A DNA stretch of 14,670 nt. Source: an uncultured Ruminococcus sp. Its GTDB lineage: Bacteria; Bacillota; Clostridia; Oscillospirales; Ruminococcaceae. The stretch spans positions 1 through 14,670 of the forward strand of contig CALEJX010000449.1 of assembly GCA_937898375.1 (NCBI GenBank), given 5' to 3'. The notes beneath the pieces were generated by a model. It worked only from the letters and a program-made list of their open reading frames with translations. It did not search any database and was not told the DNA's origin. Position 1 is the first letter of the stretch, and each line of letters opens with the position of its first letter. Both the position numbers and the translations under genes were made by a program. This document shows positions 1 to 6,415 of the stretch, piece after piece.

Positions 1-29
1 AATTTATACAGAATGAGGGAGGTGTCGGT

Positions 30-281
30 ATGCCAAATATTAAATCCGCTAAGAAGAGAGTCAAGGTTATCAACACTAAGACAATGAGAAACAAGGCTGT
101 AAAGTCTGATCTTAAAACTGCACTCAAGAAGGCTGACGCTGCTGTAGCTGAGAATGCAGAGAACAAGGAAGAAGTAGTAAGAGCTGCTATCAAGAAGGTA
201 GATATGGCTTGCACAAAGGGCATTATGCACAAGAATGCTGCTGCAAGAAAGGTATCACAGCTTGCTAAGAAGCTTGGCTAA
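30..281 (+). CDS. rpsT: 30S ribosomal protein S20
   Basis: An 83-residue, strongly basic protein that binds 16S rRNA in the small ribosomal subunit. The sequence shows the family's opening (MPNIKSAKKRV), the central stretch with MRNKAVKSDLKT, and the C-terminal motif KGIMHKNAAARKVSQL followed by a lysine-rich end. The length matches the usual 80-90 residues. The ATG is preceded by a strong Shine-Dalgarno GGGAGGTG at about 17-24. Only 29 bases lie upstream in the window, so the promoter is not visible. The gene ends in its own terminator and appears to be transcribed separately from the glycosyltransferase that follows. Confidence 0.98.
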   Translation: MPNIKSAKKRVKVINTKTMRNKAVKSDLKTALKKADAAVAENAENKEEVVRAAIKKVDMACTKGIMHKNAAARKVSQLAKKLG

Positions 282-298
282 TTTTTCAAAGTAGCTTA

Positions 299-330
299 CA
301 AGACCGTTCCAAATGGGGCGGTCTTTTTTT
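299..330 (+). terminator. Rho-independent terminator of rpsT
   Basis: The stem AAGACCG (300-306) pairs with CGGTCTT (319-325). It can extend inward through TTCC/GGGG, using G-U pairs, to an AAAT loop. A run of seven T follows (324-330). It lies 18 bases after the rpsT stop. Confidence 0.93.
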
Positions 331-370
331 GCCTTTGTGTTATTATAATAGTATACTTTGTTGGTCATAG

Positions 371-399
371 TTGACTTTTTGGCGCTGTTATAGTATAAT
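371..399 (+). promoter_or_regulatory. Sigma-A promoter of the glycosyltransferase gene
   Basis: TTGACT (371-376), a 17-base spacer, then a perfect TATAAT (394-399). The predicted start of transcription is about 406, giving a leader of about 25 bases. The promoter overlaps the upstream part of the open frame, so translation cannot begin at the in-frame TTG at 371. This fixes the start at the ATG at 431. Confidence 0.9.
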
Positions 400-430
400 T
401 GAGTTAATTATAATGCAGGGGAGGGACTCT

Positions 431-1276
431 ATGACATATCATGTGGGAAAATATACGCTGCCTGAATACAGCGTGCTTATGTCGGTGTATGACCGTGAGC
501 TTCCTGAGAACCTTAACGAGAGCCTTGAGTCTATGCTCATGCAGTCATATCCTCCTTCTGATTTCGTGCTCGTGTGCGACGGCAAGCTCACCTGCGAGCT
601 TAACATTATCGTGAAGTCTTTTCAGGACGAGTTCAAGCATATTTTTCATATCGTTCAGATAGATGAGAACGTGGGTGTTGGAAAGGCTTACAATGAGGGC
701 ATAAAGGCGTGTAAATGCGATTACATCGTGAAAATGGACAGCGACGATATCTCGCTCCCTAACCGCTGTTTGAAGCAGATGACCCTTTTTGCAGTGAAGC
801 CTAAGCTTGATATCATCGGCACATATGTGGAGGAGTTCGACACTGACACTGACGAGGTGGTGTCGGTGAAAAAAGTGCCTATCATGCACAAAGATATCGC
901 CGCATATTCAAAGCGCCGCAATCCTTTTAACAGGCAGTCTGTGGCTTTTCGCAAGTCCTTTGCAGAGAAGATAGGCGGCTACAGTGACCTTAAAATATGC
1001 GAGGACTATGAGTTCATCGCAAGAATGTTACAGCATGGCGCAAAGGGACAGAATATTCCAGAGGTGCTTGTGCGCTACCGCATAGACGAGAACACTGTTG
1101 ACACACGCAAAAGCTGGGAGCATACAAAGGCTTTCATTCGGGTAAGGTGGATAATACACCGCTCAGGATATACAGGCTTCCGTGACTTTTTCATGCCTTG
1201 CGCTTTACAGCTAGGTCTGTTTATATTCCCTAGGAAGTTCACTCGCTGGGTATACAGAACGTTTCTCAGAAAATAA
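431..1276 (+). CDS. Family 2 glycosyltransferase (GT-A fold)
   Basis: A 281-residue enzyme predicted to transfer a sugar from a nucleotide-sugar donor to a surface glycan precursor at the inner face of the membrane. Visible are the N-terminal strand SVLMSVYD (14-21), the acceptor-side motif NVGVGKAYNEGI (80-91), the metal-binding DSDD (103-106), and the catalytic-base region with Glu191-Asp192 (CEDYEF). The segment NPFNRQSVAFRK fits the subgroup related to amylovoran/WfaP-like transferases. There is no full transmembrane segment, but the last 30 residues are hydrophobic and basic, which would suit peripheral membrane binding. The start at 431 has AGGGGAGGG just upstream; the open frame extends to 371 but overlaps the promoter. 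The gene is monocistronic between two terminators. Donor and acceptor cannot be read from the sequence. Confidence 0.9.
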   Translation: MTYHVGKYTLPEYSVLMSVYDRELPENLNESLESMLMQSYPPSDFVLVCDGKLTCELNIIVKSFQDEFKHIFHIVQIDENVGVGKAYNEGIKACKCDYIVKMDSDDISLPNRCLKQMTLFAVKPKLDIIGTYVEEFDTDTDEVVSVKKVPIMHKDIAAYSKRRNPFNRQSVAFRKSFAEKIGGYSDLKICEDYEFIARMLQHGAKGQNIPEVLVRYRIDENTVDTRKSWEHTKAFIRVRWIIHRSGYTGFRDFFMPCALQLGLFIFPRKFTRWVYRTFLRK

Positions 1277-1290
1277 TAAATATTGATATA

Positions 1291-1329
1291 AAAATATGAA
1301 CCTGACGGCGTTTGGGTTCATATTTTTTT
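1291..1329 (+). terminator. Terminator after the glycosyltransferase gene
   Basis: A perfect 12-bp stem, AAAATATGAACC (1291-1302) with GGTTCATATTTT (1315-1326), has a 12-base loop and a T run to 1329. An A run on the left arm means it could also act on the opposite strand, although no minus-strand gene points into it. Confidence 0.88.
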
Positions 1330-1340
1330 AGCCAAGAAAA

Positions 1341-1354
1341 AGTAAACGTTATCA
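1341..1354 (+). promoter_or_regulatory. cre-like / LacI-family operator candidate
   Basis: AGTAAACGTTATCA matches 13 of 14 positions of the catabolite-responsive element pattern TGWAANCGNTNWCA; only the first base differs. The CG centre (1347-1348) lies about 76 bases before the predicted start of mannanase transcription. A CcpA- or LacI-type regulator here would fit a polysaccharide-degrading gene. The pattern is degenerate, so this is a candidate only. It overlaps the left edge of the larger palindrome at 1347-1385. Confidence 0.45.
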
Positions 1355-1385
1355 ATTTTGAACATGATGTTAAACATTGAAAACG
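1347..1385. promoter_or_regulatory. 39-nt imperfect palindrome next to the mannanase -35
   Basis: The palindrome is centred on base 1366. Sixteen of 19 symmetric positions are complementary, with mismatches at 1351/1381, 1357/1375 and 1360/1372. The core AACATGATGTT (1361-1371) is a perfect 11-base palindrome around a central G. It ends four bases before the -35 hexamer, the usual place for an activator or repressor dimer (or a pair of dimers). It lies upstream of the transcription start, so it acts as DNA rather than as RNA structure. Confidence 0.6.
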
Positions 1386-1389
1386 GCTA

Positions 1390-1417
1390 TTGACAATGGT
1401 TTTATATGTGATATATT
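1390..1417 (+). promoter_or_regulatory. Extended -10 promoter of the GH26 gene
   Basis: TTGACA (1390-1395), a 16-base spacer, and TATATT (1412-1417) with TG at 1409-1410 forming an extended -10. The predicted start of transcription is about 1424, giving a leader of about 90 bases. Confidence 0.78.
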
Positions 1418-1513
1418 TAAAAGTATGGAACATGAAGCCTGCAGATAAAGATTTTGCAGAAGTATGTTTTATAAAAATTTGAATATTTAAATATTAAGGG
1501 TAAGGAGAACATT

Positions 1514-3166
1514 ATGCGTGAAATAATGAAAAGAACAGTCGCCGCTGTTATGGCAGTGCTTATCGCTTGTGCGGCAGCAGGCTGCAGCAGCACAGGAAAC
1601 AACAGTTCAGGCAGCTCGTCAGCAGGCGAAACTACCACCACAACAGCCCCTATCGTTGAGGATATGGGCAACCTCGACCTTTCAGACGTAACAACAGAGT
1701 ATGACGTTCCGGAGGATTTCAGCTATGAGTCCGAGGCGGAAAAGGGAACTCTTTCGGGAGGTGCGGCAGTGCTTGATAAAAACTTCCTTGGCAAGTTTTC
1801 GGGTGACGGCTTCGTTTCTATAGGCTCATCAGGAGATATGGTGGAGTTCGAGATAGATTTTCCTGCAAAGGGAAGCTATAACATAACTCTTACAATGGCA
1901 GCTGACGCTGAAAACCAGTCAAATCTTATCACTGTTGATGGTGCGGCACTCACAAACTTCACATCTACTACAACAGAGTTTGGCGACACTGTGGCTGAAA
2001 ATGTGCTTATCGAGGAGGGTGCTCATAAGATAGGCATAAAGGGCGACAATGGTCATATCTATATCGACAAGATAAAGATAACTCCTGCCCCAGCTATCGA
2101 TCTTTCACAGTATGAGGTGTCAAATCAGCTTTCAAATCCTAACGCTTCCGATGAGGCAAAGAGACTTTTCAACTTCCTTACAGACGTTTACGGCAAGTAT
2201 ACTATCTCAGGTCAGTTCTCAGGAGATAACGAGGGCAAGGACAGCCGTGAATTCAAAGAGATAAAGAAGCACACAGGCAAGACCCCTGCGATACTCGGTC
2301 TTGACGTTTCAAACCTCTCAAACAGCGCACTTGCACATGGCGCAGGCGGCGGAGATATGGTGCCATTGCAGGCTATGGATTGGTACAACAATGAAAACGG
2401 CATAGTTTCACTTTGCTGGCACTGGTATGCCCCTGAGAAAAACCTCGAAAAGAACGGCGGAGCATGGTGGCAGGGCTTCTATTCTGAGTACACAGACTTC
2501 GACCTTGCAAAGGCTCTTAACGGCGAGGACAAAGAGGGCTACGATTCTATAATAGCTGACCTTGACCATATGGCAGGGGTACTCAAAGAGCTTGCAGACG
2601 CAAATGTGCCTATCCTTTGGAGACCGCTCCACGAGGCGGCAGGCGACCCTAAGTACCCAGGCAACGCATGGTTCTGGTGGGGCTCGGCAGGAAAGGACGC
2701 ATACATTCAGCTTTGGAAGCTTATGTATGACAAGTTCACAAACGAGTATGGTCTGAACAACCTAATCTGGGTATGGAACGCACAGAACCCTGATTGGTAC
2801 CCTGGAGATGAATATGTTGACATCATGGGCTATGACTGCTATCCGGCAGAGCAGGACAGCTCTTCACAGAAGTGGTATTATGACCTTGTGAAGTCAAGCA
2901 CATCAACAAACAAGATAATCGCAATGACAGAGAATGGCTCGATGTTCGACCCTGACGGAGCATTCAATGACGGCACACGCTGGGCATTCTTCTCCACTTG
3001 GAACGGCGAGTTCTGTATCAAAGATAAACAGCTTTCAGATCAGTATACCACATTTGACGAGTGGAACAAGATCTATAACAGCGAAAGAGTTCTGACCCTT
3101 GACGAGCTTCCAAACCTGAAATGCTATCCAATGGATACAGAAAAGTATCTGGAGGAGCATAAGTAA
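1514..3166 (+). CDS. GH26 endo-beta-1,4-mannanase lipoprotein with CBM35-like module
   Basis: A 550-residue surface lipoprotein predicted to hydrolyse internal beta-1,4 links of mannan or glucomannan. Residues 1-24 form a lipoprotein signal ending in AAGC (lipidated Cys24). A Ser/Thr-rich linker with TTTTT follows. Residues about 70-190 resemble a CBM35/CBM6-type beta-sandwich (opening ESEAEKG, closing IDKIKI). The GH26 catalytic domain runs from about 203 to 535. The acid/base is Glu374 in WRPLHE and the nucleophile is Glu473 in MTENG, 99 residues apart, close to the spacing in characterised GH26 mannanases. Aromatic clusters such as WHWY and WFWWG fit a sugar-binding cleft. No dockerin is present. 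The start at 1514 has AAGGAG six bases upstream; the ATG at 1526 is too far from it. Other GH26 activities (for example beta-1,3-xylanase) cannot be excluded. Confidence 0.93.
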   Translation: MREIMKRTVAAVMAVLIACAAAGCSSTGNNSSGSSSAGETTTTTAPIVEDMGNLDLSDVTTEYDVPEDFSYESEAEKGTLSGGAAVLDKNFLGKFSGDGFVSIGSSGDMVEFEIDFPAKGSYNITLTMAADAENQSNLITVDGAALTNFTSTTTEFGDTVAENVLIEEGAHKIGIKGDNGHIYIDKIKITPAPAIDLSQYEVSNQLSNPNASDEAKRLFNFLTDVYGKYTISGQFSGDNEGKDSREFKEIKKHTGKTPAILGLDVSNLSNSALAHGAGGGDMVPLQAMDWYNNENGIVSLCWHWYAPEKNLEKNGGAWWQGFYSEYTDFDLAKALNGEDKEGYDSIIADLDHMAGVLKELADANVPILWRPLHEAAGDPKYPGNAWFWWGSAGKDAYIQLWKLMYDKFTNEYGLNNLIWVWNAQNPDWYPGDEYVDIMGYDCYPAEQDSSSQKWYYDLVKSSTSTNKIIAMTENGSMFDPDGAFNDGTRWAFFSTWNGEFCIKDKQLSDQYTTFDEWNKIYNSERVLTLDELPNLKCYPMDTEKYLEEHK

Positions 3167-3180
3167 ATTCAGATAATAAT

Positions 3181-3215
3181 AAAACTGCGGACGGCAAAAT
3201 GCTATCCGCAGTTTT
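3181..3215 (+). terminator. Terminator of the GH26 gene
   Basis: The perfect 11-bp stem AAAACTGCGGA (3181-3191) with TCCGCAGTTTT (3205-3215) begins 14 bases after the stop. GCA/TGC inside the loop can pair further. The T tail is short (four T, then GTTAT). Its left A run also allows activity on the minus strand. Confidence 0.82.
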
Positions 3216-3220
3216 GTTAT

Positions 3221-3246
3221 GTAGGGGCGACCTTTGGTCGCCCGCC
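3221..3246. repeat. REP-like palindrome, left copy
   Basis: A 26-base unit beginning GTAGGGGCGACC and ending CGCCCGCC. It contains a perfect 8-bp stem, GGGCGACC (3225-3232) with GGTCGCCC (3236-3243), and a TTT loop. It is inverted relative to the unit at 3341-3366. The flanks (GTAGG and GCC) match that copy exactly and only the inner bases differ. Confidence 0.75.
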
Positions 3247-3278
3247 TGCCCTGTGCTATCAACAGGTAATTTAAAAAG

Positions 3279-3315
3279 AACTGCGGGCAGTGTTTAAACT
3301 ATCCGCAGTTTTTAT
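3279..3315. terminator. Second, bidirectional terminator between the convergent genes
   Basis: AACTGCGG (3279-3286) pairs with CCGCAGTT (3303-3310). On the plus strand TTTATTTT follows. On the minus strand the hairpin is followed by C and TTTTT, so it can end transcription of the YfhO gene. Both arms and the right flank (CTATCCGCAGTTTT) match the first terminator, which suggests local duplication. Confidence 0.78.
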
Positions 3316-3340
3316 TTTATCATTACAATGCCTGTCCCAA

Positions 3341-3366
3341 GGCGGGCGAACACTGTTCGCCCCTAC
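3341..3366. repeat. REP-like palindrome, right copy (inverted)
   Basis: A 26-base unit beginning GGCGGGCGAAC and ending CGCCCCTAC. It has a perfect 8-bp stem, GGGCGAAC (3344-3351) with GTTCGCCC (3355-3362), and an ACT loop. Its reverse complement matches the left copy except in the last stem pair and the loop. That stem pair changed on both sides, so pairing is kept. It lies 22 bases from the YfhO stop codon. Confidence 0.75.
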
Positions 3367-3388
3367 AATAATGACCTTTTTTGTATTA

Positions 3389-6064
3389 TCAGCTGTAAAT
3401 ATTCAGTATGCACGGAGCGATGTAAACCACTATCATTACGATAGTTCCTGCGCCGATAACAGCCACAAGTGCGGCAGTTTCCAAAGTCTCGCTAAATTTC
3501 AGCTTCTTTCTTATGAGAAAATATCCCACTGTCAGCGCAATGCCTGCGATAGTCAGCGCAAGACCTGCATAAAAGCCCTTTGGCACGCTTGTTACTGTTA
3601 TGGCGTTCTCACCCTCCTGCAAGTCAAAGCTTACAAGGTCGCCGAAAACTTTGTCATAGGAAACAGCCTTGCCGTTCACCTTTATTTTCAGACCCTCTTG
3701 ATAAGGTATCTGAAGCACGCATTTCTGTCCTGCCTTTGCAGTTACGCTTCCTGACAGCTTGCCGTCATTGTCTGTAAGCCCTGCGGTCTGCACCTGTTCA
3801 AGCGCCTTTTCAAGCACATTGTGGTGAAGTCCGAAAACGCCGTAGGAACGGCAGTTTGTAATGTCTTTTTTCAAGGTCACACGCACGTTGACGTGTTCGT
3901 TCTCAAACTCGCCAAGCTTTAAAAGCCCATTGCTTGACTGCGACGGATAGTCCGTCTGCTTTATCTGACCATTCACTGTCACCATGAAGCTTCCGTTTAT
4001 ATCCTCGCTGAGGCTGTTTGACAACTTGTCAAAGCAGTCAAAATAAAGTGTCTGCTTGTCTGTTACATCTATGCTGTAGTCCATGTAGGCTACCTCGCCT
4101 GTGGTGTTGAGAGTGTAGGTCGGCTTAAGTGTGCTTTCGTCCTGCACGCCGTAAATGGTTTCGTACTCATAATCGGTTATAAGCTCGTCGCCATTGCCGC
4201 CGAAAAGCTGTTCAAAAAGCTTCTTCTGAACATCGCTTCTTGTGCCTGTGGAAAGTTCCTCGCTGCCGCTCAGGTCAGCGTCGGTCACAATGCCAAGTGG
4301 CAGATAATATTCTGTCGGCACTATCTCGTAGGTGTCGTTTGAGTATACGGCGTCAGCCGAGCCTGCGTTTTTCTCGATAAGATATTTTACCGACAGCAAA
4401 GCGTCCGTAAGCTCCGTTCCGCCGTATGAGCCGACCTCCATCCAGTAGGAGGAATAGCCAAGCTGTTTCATCATGTACATATAATCACGGCTTGTGAGAG
4501 ATGTGTAGTGGCTGAGGGAATTGTAGCCCATTGAGCCAACGAGATTGACCTCGAAAAGCTTGCTCGAGGTCTTTACTCTGTAAAAGCCCTCTGTTTCATA
4601 AAGCCTGTCTGAAAGATCCATTATCTTCTGATGATTAGCCGCACGGAGAGGGCTGTTCATGCTAGGGGATACCATATAAATGTTCACGTTTGCGTATGAC
4701 TCAGCCGCAACGAACATTGCAAGGAAAATAGCGAATATCTTCTTTGATATCCAGCCCTTTTTGTGGAGCAGAACGATAACAGTATAGAAAGCCGCCGTCA
4801 CAATGAAAAATTCAAGGCAAAGCTCAAAGGCGGTGCTGTCCTGCCAAAGGCTTACGGTGTATTTTGACATTCCTGTGCGGTTATTTTCGACAAAGCCCTC
4901 AGAGAAGTTGTAAAAGCCGTAGATAAGCGCCGCAAGTATCAGGAAAATAACAAAGTGGTCGCAGTTTTTCTTTTCTTTTGCTACGGCATTTTCTGATGAG
5001 AGGAAATATCCTGCACAGATAAGTGCAAAGAATATGGTGATGAAAGCATATCTGCATGGGAATGACATATAGCTTCCCGTGTGCCACATAAGGTTTGCAG
5101 GCTCTATTATAATAGGTACGAGCATCAAAAAGAGCATTATAAGGTCGGTGTTAAGACGCTTGCTCCTCTTTTTGCCGTCAAGAAGAAATACCGCAACTAT
5201 CACTATCACCGAAGCTGTTGACAACAGCAGGCAGAAAGTTGTGTAGTAGTTTGTGATGAATGAGGAAGTCTCAAGCTGTTGGATAACTGACTTTGAACGT
5301 CCGCTTGACAAAAACTGCAGAAAGCATGGTATCCATACCACCGCCGAAAGAAGCGCACCAAGGAGCGAGCCTATAACAAATCTGCATGGAACGTCTTTGT
5401 ATTTTTCTTCCTTGCGGTAACGCCAACAGCAAAGCGCCATGAAAAGCAGTATGAAAACAACTATCATGTAGCTGATGTAATAGTTTACTATCATCATAAG
5501 GGTGAGCATGACAGTGTATGGGATAATGCGCTTTTTTTCGAAAAGCTCCTTGAACGCCACCATAAGGAGCGGGAAAAGATACATCATGTCGAGCCAAATG
5601 TTGTTCTGATAATAGAACATTCCATATCCGCAGAATGCGTATATGATGCTGAGTACAGCGCCAATGTAAGGGTCGAGCTTTTTCTGACAGGAACGGAAAT
5701 ATATCTGCGCTGTGATAGCCGCCGTCATCATTTTAAGCACCGTGAGAATGTTCACAAAGTAGATGATGTCAGCCTTGTCAACGAAAAGCACAAGCAAAGT
5801 ATAGGGGCTTGCTATAAAGAAGAAGAAAACGCCCCACAGATCCATTCCTCCTGCGTTGTGGAAGTTAAGGAACATTCCGTCCTTGCCTGTGAAAATATCT
5901 TTGAAGTCGGTGAGCAGTGGTATCACCTGCTGTGACATATCGCACCATGAAACAGTGCCGTCACCGAAAGGGTAAAGCCCGTGCCTATAGAAAGCATATC
6001 CCATTATAAGCAATACAGCCAGCGGCGGGATAATAAAGGGCAGAGCCTTTTTCAGCTTATCCAT
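3389..6064 (-). CDS. YfhO-family polytopic membrane protein, GT-C-type
   Basis: An 891-residue membrane protein. About 14 hydrophobic segments fill the first ~455 residues, a soluble region predicted to face outward covers about 455-830, and two hydrophobic segments close the C-terminus. The first outer loop has GDGTVSWCDMSQQ with Asp42, matching the acidic loop residue expected in lipid-phosphosugar-dependent GT-C transferases. In Bacillus subtilis, YfhO is required for lipoteichoic acid glycosylation. Here the likely role is transfer of a sugar from undecaprenyl phosphate to a surface polymer. The start at 6064 has GGAGG 12 bases upstream. The longer frame to 6121 begins almost at the predicted transcription start and is rejected. 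No CsbB-like partner transferase with C-terminal membrane helices is adjacent. The acceptor and sugar are unknown. Confidence 0.85.
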   Translation of the reverse strand: MDKLKKALPFIIPPLAVLLIMGYAFYRHGLYPFGDGTVSWCDMSQQVIPLLTDFKDIFTGKDGMFLNFHNAGGMDLWGVFFFFIASPYTLLVLFVDKADIIYFVNILTVLKMMTAAITAQIYFRSCQKKLDPYIGAVLSIIYAFCGYGMFYYQNNIWLDMMYLFPLLMVAFKELFEKKRIIPYTVMLTLMMIVNYYISYMIVVFILLFMALCCWRYRKEEKYKDVPCRFVIGSLLGALLSAVVWIPCFLQFLSSGRSKSVIQQLETSSFITNYYTTFCLLLSTASVIVIVAVFLLDGKKRSKRLNTDLIMLFLMLVPIIIEPANLMWHTGSYMSFPCRYAFITIFFALICAGYFLSSENAVAKEKKNCDHFVIFLILAALIYGFYNFSEGFVENNRTGMSKYTVSLWQDSTAFELCLEFFIVTAAFYTVIVLLHKKGWISKKIFAIFLAMFVAAESYANVNIYMVSPSMNSPLRAANHQKIMDLSDRLYETEGFYRVKTSSKLFEVNLVGSMGYNSLSHYTSLTSRDYMYMMKQLGYSSYWMEVGSYGGTELTDALLSVKYLIEKNAGSADAVYSNDTYEIVPTEYYLPLGIVTDADLSGSEELSTGTRSDVQKKLFEQLFGGNGDELITDYEYETIYGVQDESTLKPTYTLNTTGEVAYMDYSIDVTDKQTLYFDCFDKLSNSLSEDINGSFMVTVNGQIKQTDYPSQSSNGLLKLGEFENEHVNVRVTLKKDITNCRSYGVFGLHHNVLEKALEQVQTAGLTDNDGKLSGSVTAKAGQKCVLQIPYQEGLKIKVNGKAVSYDKVFGDLVSFDLQEGENAITVTSVPKGFYAGLALTIAGIALTVGYFLIRKKLKFSETLETAALVAVIGAGTIVMIVVYIAPCILNIYS

Positions 6065-6129
6065 TTTTTGTTCAGTCCTCCATACATAACATAGTTTTTT
6101 ATATTTTTTCTTTAAAAACAAACATTATA

Positions 6130-6158
6130 ATTATACTCTATTATAGGACAAAAATCAA
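6130..6158 (-). promoter_or_regulatory. Promoter of the YfhO gene
   Basis: On the minus strand TTGATT (6158-6153), a 17-base spacer and a perfect TATAAT (6135-6130). Transcription should start near 6123, giving a leader of about 60 bases to the ATG at 6064. Confidence 0.82.
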
Positions 6159-6220
6159 TATTAAATAAGCCAACTTTAGGCTCTGTATAATGAAAATTCT
6201 GTGAAAAACATGGTCTGCTG

Positions 6221-6249
6221 TTGATTTTTTCGCAGGGAGGTGCTATAAT
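6221..6249 (+). promoter_or_regulatory. Extended -10 promoter of the cyclophilin lipoprotein gene
   Basis: TTGATT (6221-6226), a 17-base spacer, and TATAAT (6244-6249) with TG at 6241-6242. The start of transcription is predicted near 6256, about 160 bases before the ATG. Confidence 0.85.
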
Positions 6250-6301
6250 AGGCTAGTGAAAAGGCAGTGAGTTGCCATAAGAGTATTGGAAGAAACGAAA
6301 A

Positions 6302-6342
6302 AACGGGACATTGCATTTCTGTGAAACAGAAATTGAGCCGTT
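6302..6342 (+). promoter_or_regulatory. Hairpin in the 5' leader of the cyclophilin gene
   Basis: AACGG (6302-6306) can pair with CCGTT (6338-6342). Inside it ATTTCTG (6315-6321) pairs perfectly with CAGAAAT (6327-6333) around a TGAAA loop. A T-rich tract (6351-6360) follows eight bases after the outer stem, too far for an ordinary terminator. It does not match any riboswitch class I recognise, and its role is unknown. Confidence 0.4.
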
Positions 6343-6415
6343 CCCCTACATTTTGTTTTTTGAGCAAGACCGAATGAGCAGCTGCTATTAGTAATAATCG
6401 AAAGGACGATAAAAA

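Larger units (their letters stand above)
6065..6415. other. Divergent intergenic region with two promoters
   Basis: This 351-base gap between the divergent YfhO and cyclophilin genes holds the minus-strand promoter (6130-6158), the plus-strand promoter (6221-6249) and a leader of about 160 bases with a hairpin (6302-6342). The 62 bases between the two -35 elements are AT-rich and show no clear operator. A perfect palindrome AGCAGCTGCT sits at 6377-6386. No small open frame with a ribosome binding site was recognised. Confidence 0.7.

Noticed and set aside
371..430. N-terminal extension of the glycosyltransferase to the TTG at 371
   Set aside because: The extension covers the -35 and -10 hexamers, and the ATG at 431 has a strong Shine-Dalgarno.
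1429..1465. Possible riboswitch in the mannanase leader
   Set aside because: Only a short CTGCA/TGCAG pairing is visible, with no further structure or known motif.
3290..3754. 154-residue plus-strand open frame
   Set aside because: It runs antisense through the REP-like region and the end of the YfhO gene, has no ribosome binding site and no recognisable domain.
6065..6121. 19-residue N-terminal extension of the YfhO protein
   Set aside because: It begins almost at the predicted transcription start. GGAGG lies upstream of the ATG at 6064, followed by a membrane helix.
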